Shown here: positions 17,430-28,142 of the stretch, in pieces
How positions within the stretch are numbered: the stretch's first letter is position 1
How the letters are laid out: every line of letters starts with the position of its first letter
NCBI GenBank assembly: GCA_029213195.1
Contig: JARGNI010000011.1
Coordinates: forward strand, 79,479-143,478
Direction of reading: 5' to 3'
Length of the DNA stretch: 64,000 nt
Origin: Verrucomicrobiales bacterium
GTDB lineage: Bacteria; Verrucomicrobiota; Verrucomicrobiia; Verrucomicrobiales; DEV007
Notes under the pieces: generated by a model
What the model was told of the DNA's origin: nothing
The model's database searches: none
What the model saw: only the letters and a program-made list of their open reading frames with translations
Program-made: the position numbers and the translations under genes

Positions 17430-19859
17430 ATGATTCGCCGCTTCTTCTTGGTCCTCTCATGCGTCGCCGTCTCGTGGTCGCTTCATGCCGACGAACCGAT
17501 GGAGGTCTTTCTCGAAGCCCACTGCATCCGCTGTCATGGCCCCGAAAAGGAAAAGGGGGATCTCCGAATCGATGAACTCTCCCGGGATTTCGCGCAGGGA
17601 TTCGATGGCCATCTCTGGGCGGAGATTGTCGAACGCATCAATGCAGGAGAGATGCCTCCCGAAGACGAGCCGCAACCCTCCGAAGAAGAAATTTCGCAGG
17701 TGATCGCGACGCTGGACAAACGAATCCGCGAGGGTCGAGCTGCTCGGATGGCGGCACGCCCGCCGGTCGCTCATTACCGGCTGAGCCGCAAGGAATACCA
17801 GAATACCGTCTACGACCTCCTCGGCGTTCGCTATGATCCTGCCAAACCAGGTGAACTGAATGCCGACTCGCTCTGGCACGGGTTCGAACGCATCGGCTCG
17901 GAACTCTCACTCTCCCCCTCCCATGTCGAACGATACTATCGTGCCGCGGAAACCGTGCTCCGTCGTGGCTTTCCCGAGTCGCCGATCGAAACGAAAACCG
18001 TTCGTAAAACCGCTGCCGATCTCCGGTACCGGGGGGGCAAGGATCAACAGGAGTATCTCGATCGTTTTGGGATCAAGCGCCCCCTTCGCGCTCTCCTCTA
18101 CCCCGGACGGCTTCAACGCGCATTCAGTTCAAACTGGTTCGGGGCAGTGGGACCGGAGCAAAGTGGGCTCTATCGTGCCAGGATGCAGATCAGCGGGATT
18201 CGCCCCAAGGACGGACAGATTGCCCACCTCCGAATCGGGAAGCGTATTTCGGAAGCCTCCAACGAGGGTCTCATCGAACTCGACATCCTCGCCTCCGAAG
18301 ACGAGCCGGAGATCATCAAGTTCGAAGCCTTTCTCGAAATGCCCACGGATCTCGACTTCAACCTGATCGCGTCGAACGAGATCGATCGTCGCAAGGGCGG
18401 GCACTACCGCAACGCCCTCGCCAGCCCTCACTATATCTTCACCCACTCCAGCGAAACGGAACTGCTCAATCCGACCGCACCCAAGATGTTCGACGAGAAT
18501 GGGAATGGCATTTTCTCCTTTGCCCTGCTCGACTGGATCGAGTGGGAAGGCCCCATCGTCAGCGAAGAGGAGAAAGCGACTCGCGACGGAGTTTTCCCGC
18601 CCGGGGAAGCCTCCGAGGAAGAAGTCGCCCGCTTCCTGCAAAGCTTCGCGGAAAGAGCCTGGCGACGGGAGGTCCGAATGGATGAACTCGACCTGTATCT
18701 GGACGCCTACCGTGCAGAGCGGGAATTGGGAGAAAATCTCAAGGATGCCTATGAAGTTGCTTTGCTCGGCGTCCTGACATCCCGCCATTTTCTGTATCTC
18801 GTCGAAGGAGAAAAGACCCCGCGGGAGCGCCTCAACGATTGGGAACTCGCTTCCCGCCTCTCCTACTTCCTCTGGAGTTCGATGCCGGACGAAACACTTT
18901 TTGCAGCCGCGAAAAAGAATGACCTGACGAAAGGCGATGCCCTCGCCAAGCAAGTCGATCGAATGTTGGCTGATCCCAGGATCGCTCGCTTCGTCGATGA
19001 CTTCCCCCGGCAATGGCTGCAACTCCATCGCCTCGGTATGTTTCCTCCCGACAGGAAGCTGTATCCCGACTACGAAGTCTGGCTGGAGGCAAGTATGAGG
19101 GAAGAAGTCGTACAGTATTTCCAGGAAGTCTTCCGACAGAATCTCTCGATCGAATCCTTTCTCGACTCGGACTGGACCATGGCCAATTCCAGGCTGACCG
19201 AGTTCTACCAACTGCCCGAGCCAGAGCAGTCCGGGTTTCAAAGAGTTTCCCTCCAGCCCGAAGGTCCTCGAGGAGGACTTCTCACGATGGGAGCCATTCT
19301 CGGTCTCTCCTCGGACGGGACCCGGCATCGGCCCGTTCACCGGGGAGTCTGGGTCAGTGAGGCAATCTTCGGAAAAACGCCACCCCCGCCCCCGGCCAAC
19401 GTCGATGCCATCGAACCGAACCCACCCGACAGCCCGAAGGCGACTATTCGCCAGAAGCTCGAGGCCCACGCAAAGAATGCCAACTGCGCGGCCTGCCATC
19501 GCACCATTGATCCCCTTGGGCTGGCCTTCGATCAATTCGATGCCATCGGCCAGTGGAGAACCCATGAGAGAGTCGAGCAGGGGATCGGACCCGACCCCGA
19601 GGTCGACGCCAGTGGAGAGCTACCCGACGGGCGTGCCTTCTCCAGTGCGAGTGATTTCAAGCAACTGCTCCTAGACGATCGAGACAAATTTCTCCACGCT
19701 TTCGTGGAACACCTCTGCACCTACGGTCTCCGACGAGTCCTGACCGTGGATGATCGCGACGATATCCAAGCCATCGTCGAAGAGGCGAAACAAAACGATT
19801 ACCAACTTCGGGACGTTGTCCGCTCCGTGGCTCTGTCCGAACTTTTCCAGAAGCGCTAA
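17430..19859 (+). CDS. DUF1592-type planctomycete cytochrome c protein
   Basis: An 809-aa secreted protein with signal peptide (1-20), an N-terminal PSCyt haem motif CIRCH (C32, C35, H36) with a downstream MPP, and then the DUF1587-DUF1595-DUF1592-DUF1588-DUF1585 series recognised from [53 protein letters not shown] and [14 protein letters not shown] second CxxCH (CAACH, about residue 686) lies in the DUF1588 part, so it may carry two haems. The family always travels with DUF1552 proteins, as here, and is thought to serve extracytoplasmic oxidation linked to polysaccharide breakdown; that is inference from its distribution. Confidence 0.9.
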   Translation: MIRRFFLVLSCVAVSWSLHADEPMEVFLEAHCIRCHGPEKEKGDLRIDELSRDFAQGFDGHLWAEIVERINAGEMPPEDEPQPSEEEISQVIATLDKRIREGRAARMAARPPVAHYRLSRKEYQNTVYDLLGVRYDPAKPGELNADSLWHGFERIGSELSLSPSHVERYYRAAETVLRRGFPESPIETKTVRKTAADLRYRGGKDQQEYLDRFGIKRPLRALLYPGRLQRAFSSNWFGAVGPEQSGLYRARMQISGIRPKDGQIAHLRIGKRISEASNEGLIELDILASEDEPEIIKFEAFLEMPTDLDFNLIASNEIDRRKGGHYRNALASPHYIFTHSSETELLNPTAPKMFDENGNGIFSFALLDWIEWEGPIVSEEEKATRDGVFPPGEASEEEVARFLQSFAERAWRREVRMDELDLYLDAYRAERELGENLKDAYEVALLGVLTSRHFLYLVEGEKTPRERLNDWELASRLSYFLWSSMPDETLFAAAKKNDLTKGDALAKQVDRMLADPRIARFVDDFPRQWLQLHRLGMFPPDRKLYPDYEVWLEASMREEVVQYFQEVFRQNLSIESFLDSDWTMANSRLTEFYQLPEPEQSGFQRVSLQPEGPRGGLLTMGAILGLSSDGTRHRPVHRGVWVSEAIFGKTPPPPPANVDAIEPNPPDSPKATIRQKLEAHAKNANCAACHRTIDPLGLAFDQFDAIGQWRTHERVEQGIGPDPEVDASGELPDGRAFSSASDFKQLLLDDRDKFLHAFVEHLCTYGLRRVLTVDDRDDIQAIVEEAKQNDYQLRDVVRSVALSELFQKR

Positions 19860-19870
19860 CTCGCAATCCC

Positions 19871-21241
19871 ATGAGCAACATCCAAACGCAATCCTGGCTG
19901 ATGGACCGCCGTCATGTCCTCCGAGGACTCGGCAGTTTCGTCGCCCTCCCCCTCCTTGACTGCATGACTCCCCTTCGGGCAAAGCCCCTCGAAACCGCGC
20001 AGCCAGAGGAACCGAGGCGGAGCGTCTTCATCTACCTGCCGAACGGCGTCAATACCCTGGACTATCAGATCACTACTCCGGGTGCTGACTTCGAGTTCTC
20101 GCGAAGCCTGCAGCCACTCGAGAAACATCGCAGTGTCATCACTCCCATCAGCGGGCTTCATCATCCCGGCGGACTGGGGCATCATCACAATTGCCAGAAA
20201 ATCTGGCTGACTGGAGGCAAGCTCGGCCCATCGGATCGCAACACGATTTCCGTCGACCAGAGAATGGCGGAAGTGACCGCACCCCACACGCGCTTTCACT
20301 CACTGGAGGTGGCCAACAAGGGAGACTCGCTCGCCTGGACGGCAGACGGCATTCGGCTTCCGGGGATGAGTCGCTGCCGACAGATTTTCGCACATCTCTT
20401 CGAAGAGCTTAAAGATGGGACTGCAGCCCAGCGGAGAGGTTTCCGTCGCAAGGGAAGTGTCCTCGATGCCAACCTCGAGGAAGTGCGCCGCCTTGAAAAG
20501 GAGCTGGGCACCGATGACAAGGGACGTCTCAACCAGTATCTCACTTCGGTGCGGGAAACCGAAATCCGAACGGAGCGTGCCGATGCGTGGCTCGACATCC
20601 CCCGTCCTGAAATTGCCGAGGCAGACCGGAAACGAGCGGACCGAGACGTCGCCCAGACCGAGGCGGGAGAGTATTTCCGAACGATCTATGATCTCATCGT
20701 CCTCGCCTTCCAGACCGACGCCACTCGCGTTGCTACCTTCAGCAGCGGGCTCGAAGGACAGGGCCTCGCCATCCCGGAACTGGGTATTTCCCAATCGCGG
20801 CATGCCCTGAGTCACCACAACGGCGATCCCGCCCACATGGAAAACCTGACTCGAAGCGATAGCTTTGCGATTGAACAATTCAGCTATTTCCTGACCCGTC
20901 TCTCCGAGACAAAAGATCTCGATGGTCGCCCGCTTCTCGATACGACCATGGCTCTGTTCGGAAGCGGCATGGCCTATGGCCACAGTCACGGCAACGCCAA
21001 TCTCCCCCTAGTCCTTGCTGGAGGAACCGAACTCGGATTGAAACACGGACGGCACGTCGACCTCAACGAAGGCCACTTCGATGGCTATCAACTCGACGAT
21101 CCTGGAAAACACTATCGACTCTGCAGTCGCCCCGCCAACAGCGAGGCTCACATGAGCAACCTTCTCCTGACCATGGCCCAGAAAATGGGAGTGGAGTCTG
21201 ATGGCTTCGGAGACAGCAATCGCACTCTCGACCTGGGATGA
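19871..21241 (+). CDS. DUF1552 protein, Tat-exported
   Basis: A 456-aa protein with a twin-arginine signal ([19 protein letters not shown]) followed by the DUF1552 pattern: [34 protein letters not shown], and [25 protein letters not shown] near the C-terminus. The fold belongs with the DUF1501/alkaline-phosphatase-like group of His-rich secreted proteins; the reaction is not known. It starts 11 bases after the DUF1592 cytochrome gene and its stop overlaps the next start (ATGA at 21238), so the three genes form a translationally coupled unit. Confidence 0.9.
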   Translation: MSNIQTQSWLMDRRHVLRGLGSFVALPLLDCMTPLRAKPLETAQPEEPRRSVFIYLPNGVNTLDYQITTPGADFEFSRSLQPLEKHRSVITPISGLHHPGGLGHHHNCQKIWLTGGKLGPSDRNTISVDQRMAEVTAPHTRFHSLEVANKGDSLAWTADGIRLPGMSRCRQIFAHLFEELKDGTAAQRRGFRRKGSVLDANLEEVRRLEKELGTDDKGRLNQYLTSVRETEIRTERADAWLDIPRPEIAEADRKRADRDVAQTEAGEYFRTIYDLIVLAFQTDATRVATFSSGLEGQGLAIPELGISQSRHALSHHNGDPAHMENLTRSDSFAIEQFSYFLTRLSETKDLDGRPLLDTTMALFGSGMAYGHSHGNANLPLVLAGGTELGLKHGRHVDLNEGHFDGYQLDDPGKHYRLCSRPANSEAHMSNLLLTMAQKMGVESDGFGDSNRTLDLG

Positions 21242-22431
21242 TTCGCATCGCCCTGGCCCTTGGCATTTCGCTGGTTGTCGCGCCCCTTTCGGGAGACGAG
21301 GATTCGTTTCGTCCCACGCCTGGAGAATTTCCCCCGATCGAGAAAGCGAAGTCGTATCGGGGAGAGTTGGTCTTCGTCGATCATATCAATCGCCGAGGGA
21401 GTCTTCGTCTTCACGTGGATGGACATTTCCACGAAGGAAAGCTCCACCACTTCGCAATGCTTCCCTACGGTAGAATTTACTACCGCGGCGCTCCCGCAGA
21501 ACTTCGCGACATCCCCATCGGCACCGTTCTCTACGGAAAATTCTTTCTCCCTCCAGACCCGAAGACATCCGCTGTCCCCCTCTCCCGGGGAACCGATGTC
21601 ACGCAACCATCGGAGAACCATGCCATTCTCCTCGAGGATGGGTTGAGTCTCTGCCTGCGGGAGAAGAAAGCCTGGTCACTTCAAAAGATCGAACTCCATC
21701 AACCCGAATCCGGCGAACTGACGGTCTCGCTCGAACGAGCCGAGGGTGGTGACGGACTTGGTGGCGAGCACGAAGTCACGATCGACTCTTCGACCCGAAT
21801 CTGGCGTGGGCGCGAACTCCTCGGAATCGACGATCTCATCGCTGAAGGAACCTGGTCGGATAAGGGCAGCAAGGAAGTGGGGAATCAATCGATCCAGCTC
21901 GGACTGACCTGGCATCCACGGTATCTCTATCAACAGTTCCACGCCGCGGATCTCTGGCTCGATGACGCCGCAGTGAAAGTCGCCCAGGAACGACAGCGAC
22001 AGCGCCACATCCGCCACATTCGTACGCGCTGGATGCCGGCGAAAGTCGACGCAATCACCTACGGGAAGTTTGGAAATGGCAGTGTCACCGTCACCCTCTT
22101 CAGCGGAATGGATGAATCCCTCTACGCCGACTTCAAACCAGGCATTGGCGGTCAGATGGCAGCGGCCGAGAACACCCTCCGAACCTACTGGCCGGACCAC
22201 GACGGGATGGCGGGAACAATCACGGCCGTAGAGAACGGCGCCGGCGAACCAAGTTCAGGCAACAGCGGCATCCAGGTCACCCTCGAAATGGACCTCGTTC
22301 TCGAAGGGTTTCGCCCTGGCCGGATCGTTCGGATACGACCTGCCTCCTGGCCGAAAATCAAGCCCCCTATCGAGGAAAGAATCCGGGGTCTCGATGCCCG
22401 CTGGCCCGGACACGAAATTTTCGCGAAGTGA
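21238..22431 (+). CDS. Unknown secreted protein coupled to DUF1552
   Basis: A 397-aa protein that starts inside the stop of the DUF1552 gene. It has a short signal peptide ([19 protein letters not shown]) and is otherwise made of predicted beta-rich segments, including an OB-like stretch at about 35-100 ([18 protein letters not shown]...[15 protein letters not shown]) and a basic His/Arg run ([14 protein letters not shown], about 248-261). No family is recognised. The tight coupling suggests that it works with the DUF1592/DUF1552 pair in the periplasm or at the cell surface. The stop codon lies inside the first copy of a 16-bp tandem repeat. Confidence 0.75.
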   Translation: MIRIALALGISLVVAPLSGDEDSFRPTPGEFPPIEKAKSYRGELVFVDHINRRGSLRLHVDGHFHEGKLHHFAMLPYGRIYYRGAPAELRDIPIGTVLYGKFFLPPDPKTSAVPLSRGTDVTQPSENHAILLEDGLSLCLREKKAWSLQKIELHQPESGELTVSLERAEGGDGLGGEHEVTIDSSTRIWRGRELLGIDDLIAEGTWSDKGSKEVGNQSIQLGLTWHPRYLYQQFHAADLWLDDAAVKVAQERQRQRHIRHIRTRWMPAKVDAITYGKFGNGSVTVTLFSGMDESLYADFKPGIGGQMAAAENTLRTYWPDHDGMAGTITAVENGAGEPSSGNSGIQVTLEMDLVLEGFRPGRIVRIRPASWPKIKPPIEERIRGLDARWPGHEIFAK

Positions 22432-22452
22432 CTTCGTCGCGAAGTGACTTCG
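22421..22452. repeat. 16-bp perfect tandem duplication with inner palindromes
   Basis: TCGCGAAGTGACTTCG occurs twice back to back (22421-22436 and 22437-22452). Each copy contains the inverted repeat CGAAGT-G-ACTTCG, and the first copy includes the TGA stop of the preceding gene. The result is two identical small hairpins at the 3' end of the DUF1592/DUF1552 unit, possibly a terminator or mRNA-stabilising element, though no T-run follows. Confidence 0.8.
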
Positions 22453-22456
22453 AGAA

Positions 22457-22491
22457 ACCCAACAGGGTAAGGTGGTGGACCTGACAGGGTT
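22457..22491. repeat. Dispersed paired 12-mer repeat, copy A
   Basis: Two related 12-mers, ACCCAACAGGGT (22457-22468) and ACCTGACAGGGT (22479-22490), are separated by exactly 10 bases and followed by T. The same arrangement with the two variants in reverse order occurs at 63561-63595, and a degraded one at 7317-7350. It lies between two convergent genes. Confidence 0.7.
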
Positions 22492-22507
22492 CGCTCACGA
22501 TCTCGAG

Positions 22508-23956
22508 TCACTCGTTGAGGGTGGCTCTCAAATATTCGACGTTGCGCTGGTGAGGTGCCTGTCGATGGTCCTTGTCCGTCAGCTCTCGGTCGAAGATTTC
22601 TCCTTTTCGGATCGGCTCGTGGGCGGCCTTGGCGATCGCCACCAGCTCCTCGAGCACCTTGGCATGCTGCGCTGCGACATTATTTTTCTCCTCCAGATCT
22701 GCAGCCAGGTCATAGAGTTCCCATCCGCCCTTCTTCCCGCGATAAGCCTTCCAATCCCCTCGTCGCACCGCTGTCTGCCCTGCATATTCCCAGTAGAGAT
22801 ACTCGTGCTGGGCTTGCCCTTCGGAATCGGTCAGCACCGGGAGAAAGGAAATGCCATCTGTCTTCGGACAGCCCGCTCCCGCCACCTCCGCCAGCGTGGG
22901 CATGATGTCAGGATAGTAGCAAAGATGATCGGTGACCGATCCCGCCTCGATGGATCCAGGCCAGCGAACCAGGAACGGGACCTTGAGTCCGCCTTCATAG
23001 AGAGATCCTTTTCCTGCCCGAAAACGAGCTCCGGTTTCCGGATTCAGGTTGGGCCCGAAAAATCCATGCGGTCTTTCTTTGGTATTGAAATAGGCCTGCC
23101 CTCCATTGTCGCCACAGAGGAAGAAAATCGTATCCTCATCGATCTCGAGTTCTTCCAGCAACTTCAGAATCTCGCCAATCTGGCGATCCATCATGTGCAT
23201 AAAGGCAGCATAGACTCGCGCGTCACGATCGGTCTGTTGCCCCGCCTTCCATGGCTGGTCCTTGAACAATTGCCAGGACGGATCGTCCTCGTCGATCCCC
23301 CACAATCCGTGAGGTGGTGTCCAGGGAAGATAGCAGAAAAACGGCTCATCGGCGTGTTCTCGGATGAACTCGATCGACCCCGCAAAAATCTCACCCTGGG
23401 CATGGGTTTCTCCTTCGTAGAAACTCAGACCATCATTCCCTGGCAAAACCACCTCTTCACTGTTTCGGACCAGGTATCGTGGATAGAAAGTGTGAGCATG
23501 AACCTGGTCGTAGTAGCCGAAAAAGGTATCGAAGCCATGTTTCTCCGGTACACCGGAAGTGCCACGGCCTCCGATCCCCCACTTCCCAAACCCGCCTGTC
23601 GCATAGCCCAGTTTTTTCAGCACACTCGCGAGCGTAGGTTCATCGGCTCGAATCGGAGAAAAGCCGTCATTGGCTCTCATCGAGGTGTGCCCGGAATGCA
23701 AACCGGTGAGAAGAACCGAACGCGTCGGCCCACAAACGGGAGCCCCAGCATAGGCATTGGTGAAACGCATCCCCTCTGCTGCAAACTGGTCGATATGAGG
23801 AGTGAGGAGTTCGGGATGCCCCATGTGGCCCGACTCGAAGTAGCCCCATTCATCCAGCATCAAGTAGATGATGTTCGGCGGGTTTTCCCGAGCCTCCACT
23901 ACTCCAACAAGAGAAAACAGGACAACGACAGAGAACGATTGAAAAAAGGCTTTCAT
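22508..23956 (-). CDS. Secreted sulfatase (CGPTR type)
   Basis: A 482-aa sulfatase with a signal peptide (1-22). The metal motif reads LDEWGYFES, with Glu in place of the second Asp of the usual pair, and the catalytic motif is C75-GPTR-SVLLTG. Further family blocks are GKWGIGG, LCGDNGGQ and SLYEGGLKVP. It is convergent with the unknown gene at 21238 and divergent from the next sulfatase, whose start is only 81 bases away, so the two may share a control region. Confidence 0.9.
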   Translation of the reverse strand: MKAFFQSFSVVVLFSLVGVVEARENPPNIIYLMLDEWGYFESGHMGHPELLTPHIDQFAAEGMRFTNAYAGAPVCGPTRSVLLTGLHSGHTSMRANDGFSPIRADEPTLASVLKKLGYATGGFGKWGIGGRGTSGVPEKHGFDTFFGYYDQVHAHTFYPRYLVRNSEEVVLPGNDGLSFYEGETHAQGEIFAGSIEFIREHADEPFFCYLPWTPPHGLWGIDEDDPSWQLFKDQPWKAGQQTDRDARVYAAFMHMMDRQIGEILKLLEELEIDEDTIFFLCGDNGGQAYFNTKERPHGFFGPNLNPETGARFRAGKGSLYEGGLKVPFLVRWPGSIEAGSVTDHLCYYPDIMPTLAEVAGAGCPKTDGISFLPVLTDSEGQAQHEYLYWEYAGQTAVRRGDWKAYRGKKGGWELYDLAADLEEKNNVAAQHAKVLEELVAIAKAAHEPIRKGEIFDRELTDKDHRQAPHQRNVEYLRATLNE

Positions 23957-24037
23957 GAGAGAGGAATAATCCTATCCTTCCTGATCGAATCTTCCCTTCC
24001 GCAATTGCGGATCTCCGAAGCATCTTCTCCATCTTTG

Positions 24038-25615
24038 ATGACAAAGAAAATCTGGATTCTGTTCGTTATTCTGGCCTCCTTCCGCCAGGCCCTATCGGTC
24101 GATCAACCCAACTTTGTTCTCGTCTACGTTGATGATCTCGGGTGGGCTGACACCTCGGTCCGAATGATGGAGAGGGATCCCGAATCCGCGAGCGACTTTC
24201 ACCAGACCCCGCACCTTGAAAGCCTCGCGGCTCGAGGGATGAAGTTCTCCAATGCCTACGCTCCTGCGCCGACCTGCACGCCCTCCAGAAAAAGCATCCA
24301 GTTTGGAAAAACTCCGGCAAGACTTGGATACACTTTCGTAAATGATGTTGTCGCCATTCAGCGCGAGCTGGAATGGAAGGATGAGATGTCTCTCGCTGAT
24401 ATTCTGAAATCCGCCGACCCAAACTACATCACCGCGCATTTTGGAAAGGGAATGGGGGGAGAACAGATGGTGACCATCGGCTACGATATCACCGACGAAA
24501 TCGACGGACATGCCGACAACGGAAATTTTCACGGAGAATACGTGAGCCTGAGCGATCGGCGACCACTCCCCAAGGACAATCCGAAGCGAATGAATTCGCT
24601 GAAGGAGAGTGCCTTGAAATTCATCGAGGAATACAGCGGCCGCCGTCCCTTTTTTCTGATGGTGTCCCACTACGCCGTCCACGTTCCCCACGCGGCTCGT
24701 CCCGAATTGATCGAGAAGTATCGAAAGCTACCGAGAGGAAAGTATTGCCGAGACGAAGACTACCTCCCCTTGTCGGAAATGCCCGAAGGGATGACCATTC
24801 ACTCCTGGCGCCTTCAGTATGCAGCAATGCTGGAGGAGGTGGATCAAGGTCTCGGAGCGATTGTGAATGCTATCGAGGAGACCGGCCAAAGAGAAAATAC
24901 CTATATCATCTTCACTTCCGACAACGGAGGTGGCCTGCCCCCGAATGGATCCCTCAGGGGAGGAAAAGCCAACCTTTACGAGGGAGGGCTCCGCGTTCCA
25001 TTTGTCATCGCCGGCCCGGGAGTCAAGCCCAACTCTCAGTGTGATCTACCAATAGCCCAATGGGATCTGCTACCCACCTTTCACGATCTCGCCGAAAGCA
25101 AACAAGAACTCCCGGAAAAGCTCGATGGAGGCAGCCTCCGAAATATTTTCGCCAAAGGCAACGGTGGAACCATCAGCCGAGCCACTCCTGAGTTCGTCTT
25201 TCACTACCCCTGCTACTTTGCCCCACCTTTGAGTGTCATTCGGATGGGTGACTACAAGCTGATGGAACACCTCCTGACCGGCGAACAGAAGCTCTTCAAT
25301 GTCTCAACCGACCGCGAAGAGAAGGAGAACCTGATCTATGAGAATCCCGAGAAGGCGCTCGAATTGAAGGCTCGCTTGTCAAAATATCTTGAATCGATCG
25401 AGGCGGAAAAAATCGATGATGTTTTCGAGGCTCGCTTTGCCCAGTTGGATCTCTTCGAGGAGCGAGCCAGGTCGACCCACGCCCAGGCGATCAAAAGGGC
25501 CAACGGCGAAAGAGAAGCCATCGAAGCAGCCGATGAAAAGTTGCGATTGGATCTGGAACGTTTCGAAGAAAATCGAAGAGAATGTCGGGCAAATATGAAG
25601 AACACAACTTTCTAG
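24038..25615 (+). CDS. Secreted sulfatase (CTPSR type)
   Basis: The start is placed at 24038 (MTKKIWILFV), which gives a signal peptide; the open frame extends far upstream but that part is antisense to the neighbouring sulfatase. The 525-aa product has VDDLGWAD, the catalytic C80-TPSR, TSDNGGGLPP and NLYEGGLRVP. The C-terminal ~90 residues are Glu/Arg/Lys-rich and predicted helical, an unusual tail for the family. Its stop (TAG) is directly followed by the ATG of the glycosidase gene, so the two are translated together. Confidence 0.9.
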   Translation: MTKKIWILFVILASFRQALSVDQPNFVLVYVDDLGWADTSVRMMERDPESASDFHQTPHLESLAARGMKFSNAYAPAPTCTPSRKSIQFGKTPARLGYTFVNDVVAIQRELEWKDEMSLADILKSADPNYITAHFGKGMGGEQMVTIGYDITDEIDGHADNGNFHGEYVSLSDRRPLPKDNPKRMNSLKESALKFIEEYSGRRPFFLMVSHYAVHVPHAARPELIEKYRKLPRGKYCRDEDYLPLSEMPEGMTIHSWRLQYAAMLEEVDQGLGAIVNAIEETGQRENTYIIFTSDNGGGLPPNGSLRGGKANLYEGGLRVPFVIAGPGVKPNSQCDLPIAQWDLLPTFHDLAESKQELPEKLDGGSLRNIFAKGNGGTISRATPEFVFHYPCYFAPPLSVIRMGDYKLMEHLLTGEQKLFNVSTDREEKENLIYENPEKALELKARLSKYLESIEAEKIDDVFEARFAQLDLFEERARSTHAQAIKRANGEREAIEAADEKLRLDLERFEENRRECRANMKNTTF

Positions 25616-27796
25616 ATGAAACCGCCGTTCTCTTCATTTTCCAACCTTTGGGTGCAGTTGATACCACTCATCTCCTGCTGCCTTTTTTCTCAAGGAGCCT
25701 ACGCCGAGGAGAAGCCTCCATTCACCGATTACTGCCAGTGGCTCGAGCAGGAAATTCAGGGCAGAAAGCACGGGTTCCTCGCTGGGAACGTTGCTTACTA
25801 CGTGGGCGGATTTCACGCCAGCTGGAAACCGATCGAAGACGAAACCATTGGCTTGACCCACCCGTTTCACAAGGACCTTCGGAGTCGCGGGATAGGCCTT
25901 TTGAAAAGTGAGCTCACAGGAACCGAAGACACGGGAATTGGAAATGACTACCATGGCTGGGAGTTCTACAAGGACACTCGAGTTCTCTACGGAACGGTCA
26001 TCGTCAATGGCGAGAAGTTCGTTCATCCCAAGCCGAAGAGCATGCGCTGGCGTCCTGATAAGTTGATCTGCGAATACGAGGTCCGTGGGATCACGATCCG
26101 CGAGGAAAAGTTCATTGCAGAAAACGACTCGGCGGTTTCGTACATCACTTCCTCAGATCCCATCCTGATCGAGTTCTCGGGTCACAGTTTCTACCATCGA
26201 AACAGTGTTACTTCATCGGCTTCGATCCGATTCGATGAGAAGTCGAACACTCTTATCCTCTCAGAAGGAGGAACCGTAAAATCTCGACCAGATCCTGACG
26301 GACCGGAAAGAATCGGTCCCTCGGTTTACACGGGGATGTCGACCGTTCTGAGCGCTTCCAAAGAAATCGAGCGGTCGCTTCAAATTTCCCAGGATGGTCG
26401 CGGGGTTCAGCACTACACCTTCACCATTCCCTGCGACAAGAATGGCGTCGTGGTCTCATGGACGATGAGCGACGAAGAGGAATCCGCGCTGCGAATATCC
26501 CAAGATACGATCGAGAACCATCGGCCCTATCTTGCCGCGAAGACCCAGAAAATGAACCGGCTACTGAATGAAGAAGTTCCCTGGTTCCGATGCCCAGACA
26601 AGAAATTTGTCGATATCTACTACTACCTCTGGGCACTCTACCTGATGTATTTCATCGAAGTTGGAGAGGGATGGGAAACCGAAAACCATACCCAGACCGC
26701 GGTGAACAACTTTCTCGGGATTCACCGCTATGATGCAGCTTTTCAGATCAAGGCAGGGGCCTGGACGACAGACAAATCCCGGTATGCCTACGGCAACGTT
26801 CTCACTTGGAAACATCTCACCGAGAATGATCGATTTTGTGAGTTACCCAATGGTCTTCGCATGCTCTCCGACAACAAGGGAACCCAATGGCACAGCGGTG
26901 CTTACGGTCCAGAGACTTCCGAGCACGTTCTCGGGGCCTGGCAGATCTACGAACATACCGGAGACGTGGAGTTCCTCAAAGACTGCTACGAGAATCATTT
27001 CGCAAAACTCTTCTGGAAACACTTGTCCGGCTTTGCGATGAATCAATTCGAAGTCGCGGAGACGCTTGAAAAGATGGCCCGGCTCACAGGAAATGAATCA
27101 GATATCGAGCATTGGCAGACCATAATTCGAAGAGACCCGGAACATATTCGCCTGATGTTCGATCAGCGCTGGGAAATGAACGACGTCCCCGACTACTTCG
27201 CGGCTCCCGAGAACGGTATGCTGATGACCAACGCTTTCTGGGCGATGCGTTCTCCCCATTTCCCTAAGGAGTATGCCGTAGCCATGGTGGATAAATGGGC
27301 TCTGAATCGAGAGAATGGATTTTTCGGAGAGTTCTTCCCTCTCGCTATGTCTCGGCGCTCCATGATGGAATTCTCGACGGATGTAGATCACAGCTTCGGA
27401 TATACCCCGGACACCGCCTACTTCACGCTCGATGGCATGTTTTCCCAGGGTTTGAGCAAGCAGGCGAGCGAGCTGACCCTCAACCATCTTGCCAACTACA
27501 ATTTTCACGAAGCATGGGGAATCCCGATCGCACCGGAAGCATACGAACGAGATCGAAGTCTCTTTGGTGATCAGTACTCCAACTTCAATGCAGGAAAGAT
27601 CCTGCTCTACCTCGAAGGCCTTGCGGGTTTGGAGATCTCTATTCCTGAAGATGTATTGAAGATCCGGCCAGCCCTGCCAGCTGCTTGGGATTGGATGGAG
27701 TTCCGACTTCCCATTGCCGGGCAGTGGACGAGAATTCGATATTCGAAAGAGAAGGTGAAAGTCGACGGCTGCTCGCTCTCCCTATTCATTCCGTAG
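25616..27796 (+). CDS. Putative six-hairpin glycoside hydrolase
   Basis: A 726-aa secreted protein (signal peptide about 1-31) with an N-terminal beta-sandwich (about 40-290) and a C-terminal (alpha/alpha)6-barrel (about 310-690), followed by a short beta segment (VLKIRPALPAAWDWMEFRLP) that resembles the C-terminal domain of GH63/GH78/GH95-like enzymes. Candidate acidic residues are in EVGEGWETENHTQ, HRYDAAFQ and YGPETSEHVLG. The exact GH family is not assigned. It starts on the base after the sulfatase stop, which argues for paired action: desulfation followed by glycosidic cleavage. Confidence 0.7.
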   Translation: MKPPFSSFSNLWVQLIPLISCCLFSQGAYAEEKPPFTDYCQWLEQEIQGRKHGFLAGNVAYYVGGFHASWKPIEDETIGLTHPFHKDLRSRGIGLLKSELTGTEDTGIGNDYHGWEFYKDTRVLYGTVIVNGEKFVHPKPKSMRWRPDKLICEYEVRGITIREEKFIAENDSAVSYITSSDPILIEFSGHSFYHRNSVTSSASIRFDEKSNTLILSEGGTVKSRPDPDGPERIGPSVYTGMSTVLSASKEIERSLQISQDGRGVQHYTFTIPCDKNGVVVSWTMSDEEESALRISQDTIENHRPYLAAKTQKMNRLLNEEVPWFRCPDKKFVDIYYYLWALYLMYFIEVGEGWETENHTQTAVNNFLGIHRYDAAFQIKAGAWTTDKSRYAYGNVLTWKHLTENDRFCELPNGLRMLSDNKGTQWHSGAYGPETSEHVLGAWQIYEHTGDVEFLKDCYENHFAKLFWKHLSGFAMNQFEVAETLEKMARLTGNESDIEHWQTIIRRDPEHIRLMFDQRWEMNDVPDYFAAPENGMLMTNAFWAMRSPHFPKEYAVAMVDKWALNRENGFFGEFFPLAMSRRSMMEFSTDVDHSFGYTPDTAYFTLDGMFSQGLSKQASELTLNHLANYNFHEAWGIPIAPEAYERDRSLFGDQYSNFNAGKILLYLEGLAGLEISIPEDVLKIRPALPAAWDWMEFRLPIAGQWTRIRYSKEKVKVDGCSLSLFIP

Positions 27797-27848
27797 TCCG
27801 CTCTTACTTCACCGTCCGAGTGGGCCGGTCGACTTTGTATGGCATAAC

Positions 27849-28116
27849 TCAACGCACCTGGGAGAAAATCCAGCCGACGAACTCCTGGTTTCGAAAGATG
27901 CTCCGCAAGGCACCATCCCCTTCCTCCGGATAGATCAGGAGAGGGATCTTCTCGTTCTTTTTTACGGTTCCCACGCAAGAGGCAAGGTGATCAGGATTCA
28001 GGAAAATCACTTTCGAGTCCCTCGTGGGTTCAAGCGAAACGATCTCGAACTCGCTTCCCTTACCAATCCTGAGAAGAAAGGTGAGAAAGACGAAAACGGG
28101 AAAGAGATAACTTCAT
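27849..28116 (-). pseudogene. Possible frameshifted small secreted protein
   Basis: Twenty-seven bases after the stop of the metallophosphatase gene, an ATG at 28116 opens MKLSLSRF and then meets a stop. If one T in the run of four T near 28094 is skipped, the frame continues as a signal-peptide-like VFLTFLLRIG and about 75 more residues (for example FEIVSLEPTRDSKVIFL and RNQEFVGWIFSQVR) to a TGA at 27849. Codon choice in the second frame resembles the neighbours. No family is recognised. It may be a decayed gene or a sequencing slip. This is the only content seen in the 346-base gap between 27796 and 28143. Confidence 0.35.
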
Positions 28117-28142
28117 GAAAACGCGCTACCAGGCTTTCTCTC

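Noticed and set aside
18129..19565. 478-codon frame antisense to the DUF1592-type gene
   Set aside because: No motif; caused by GC-rich third positions on the other strand.
22472..24037. Long upstream extension of the sulfatase frame at 24038
   Set aside because: The extension is antisense to the sulfatase at 22508-23956 and carries no signal peptide or domain; the real start is at 24038.
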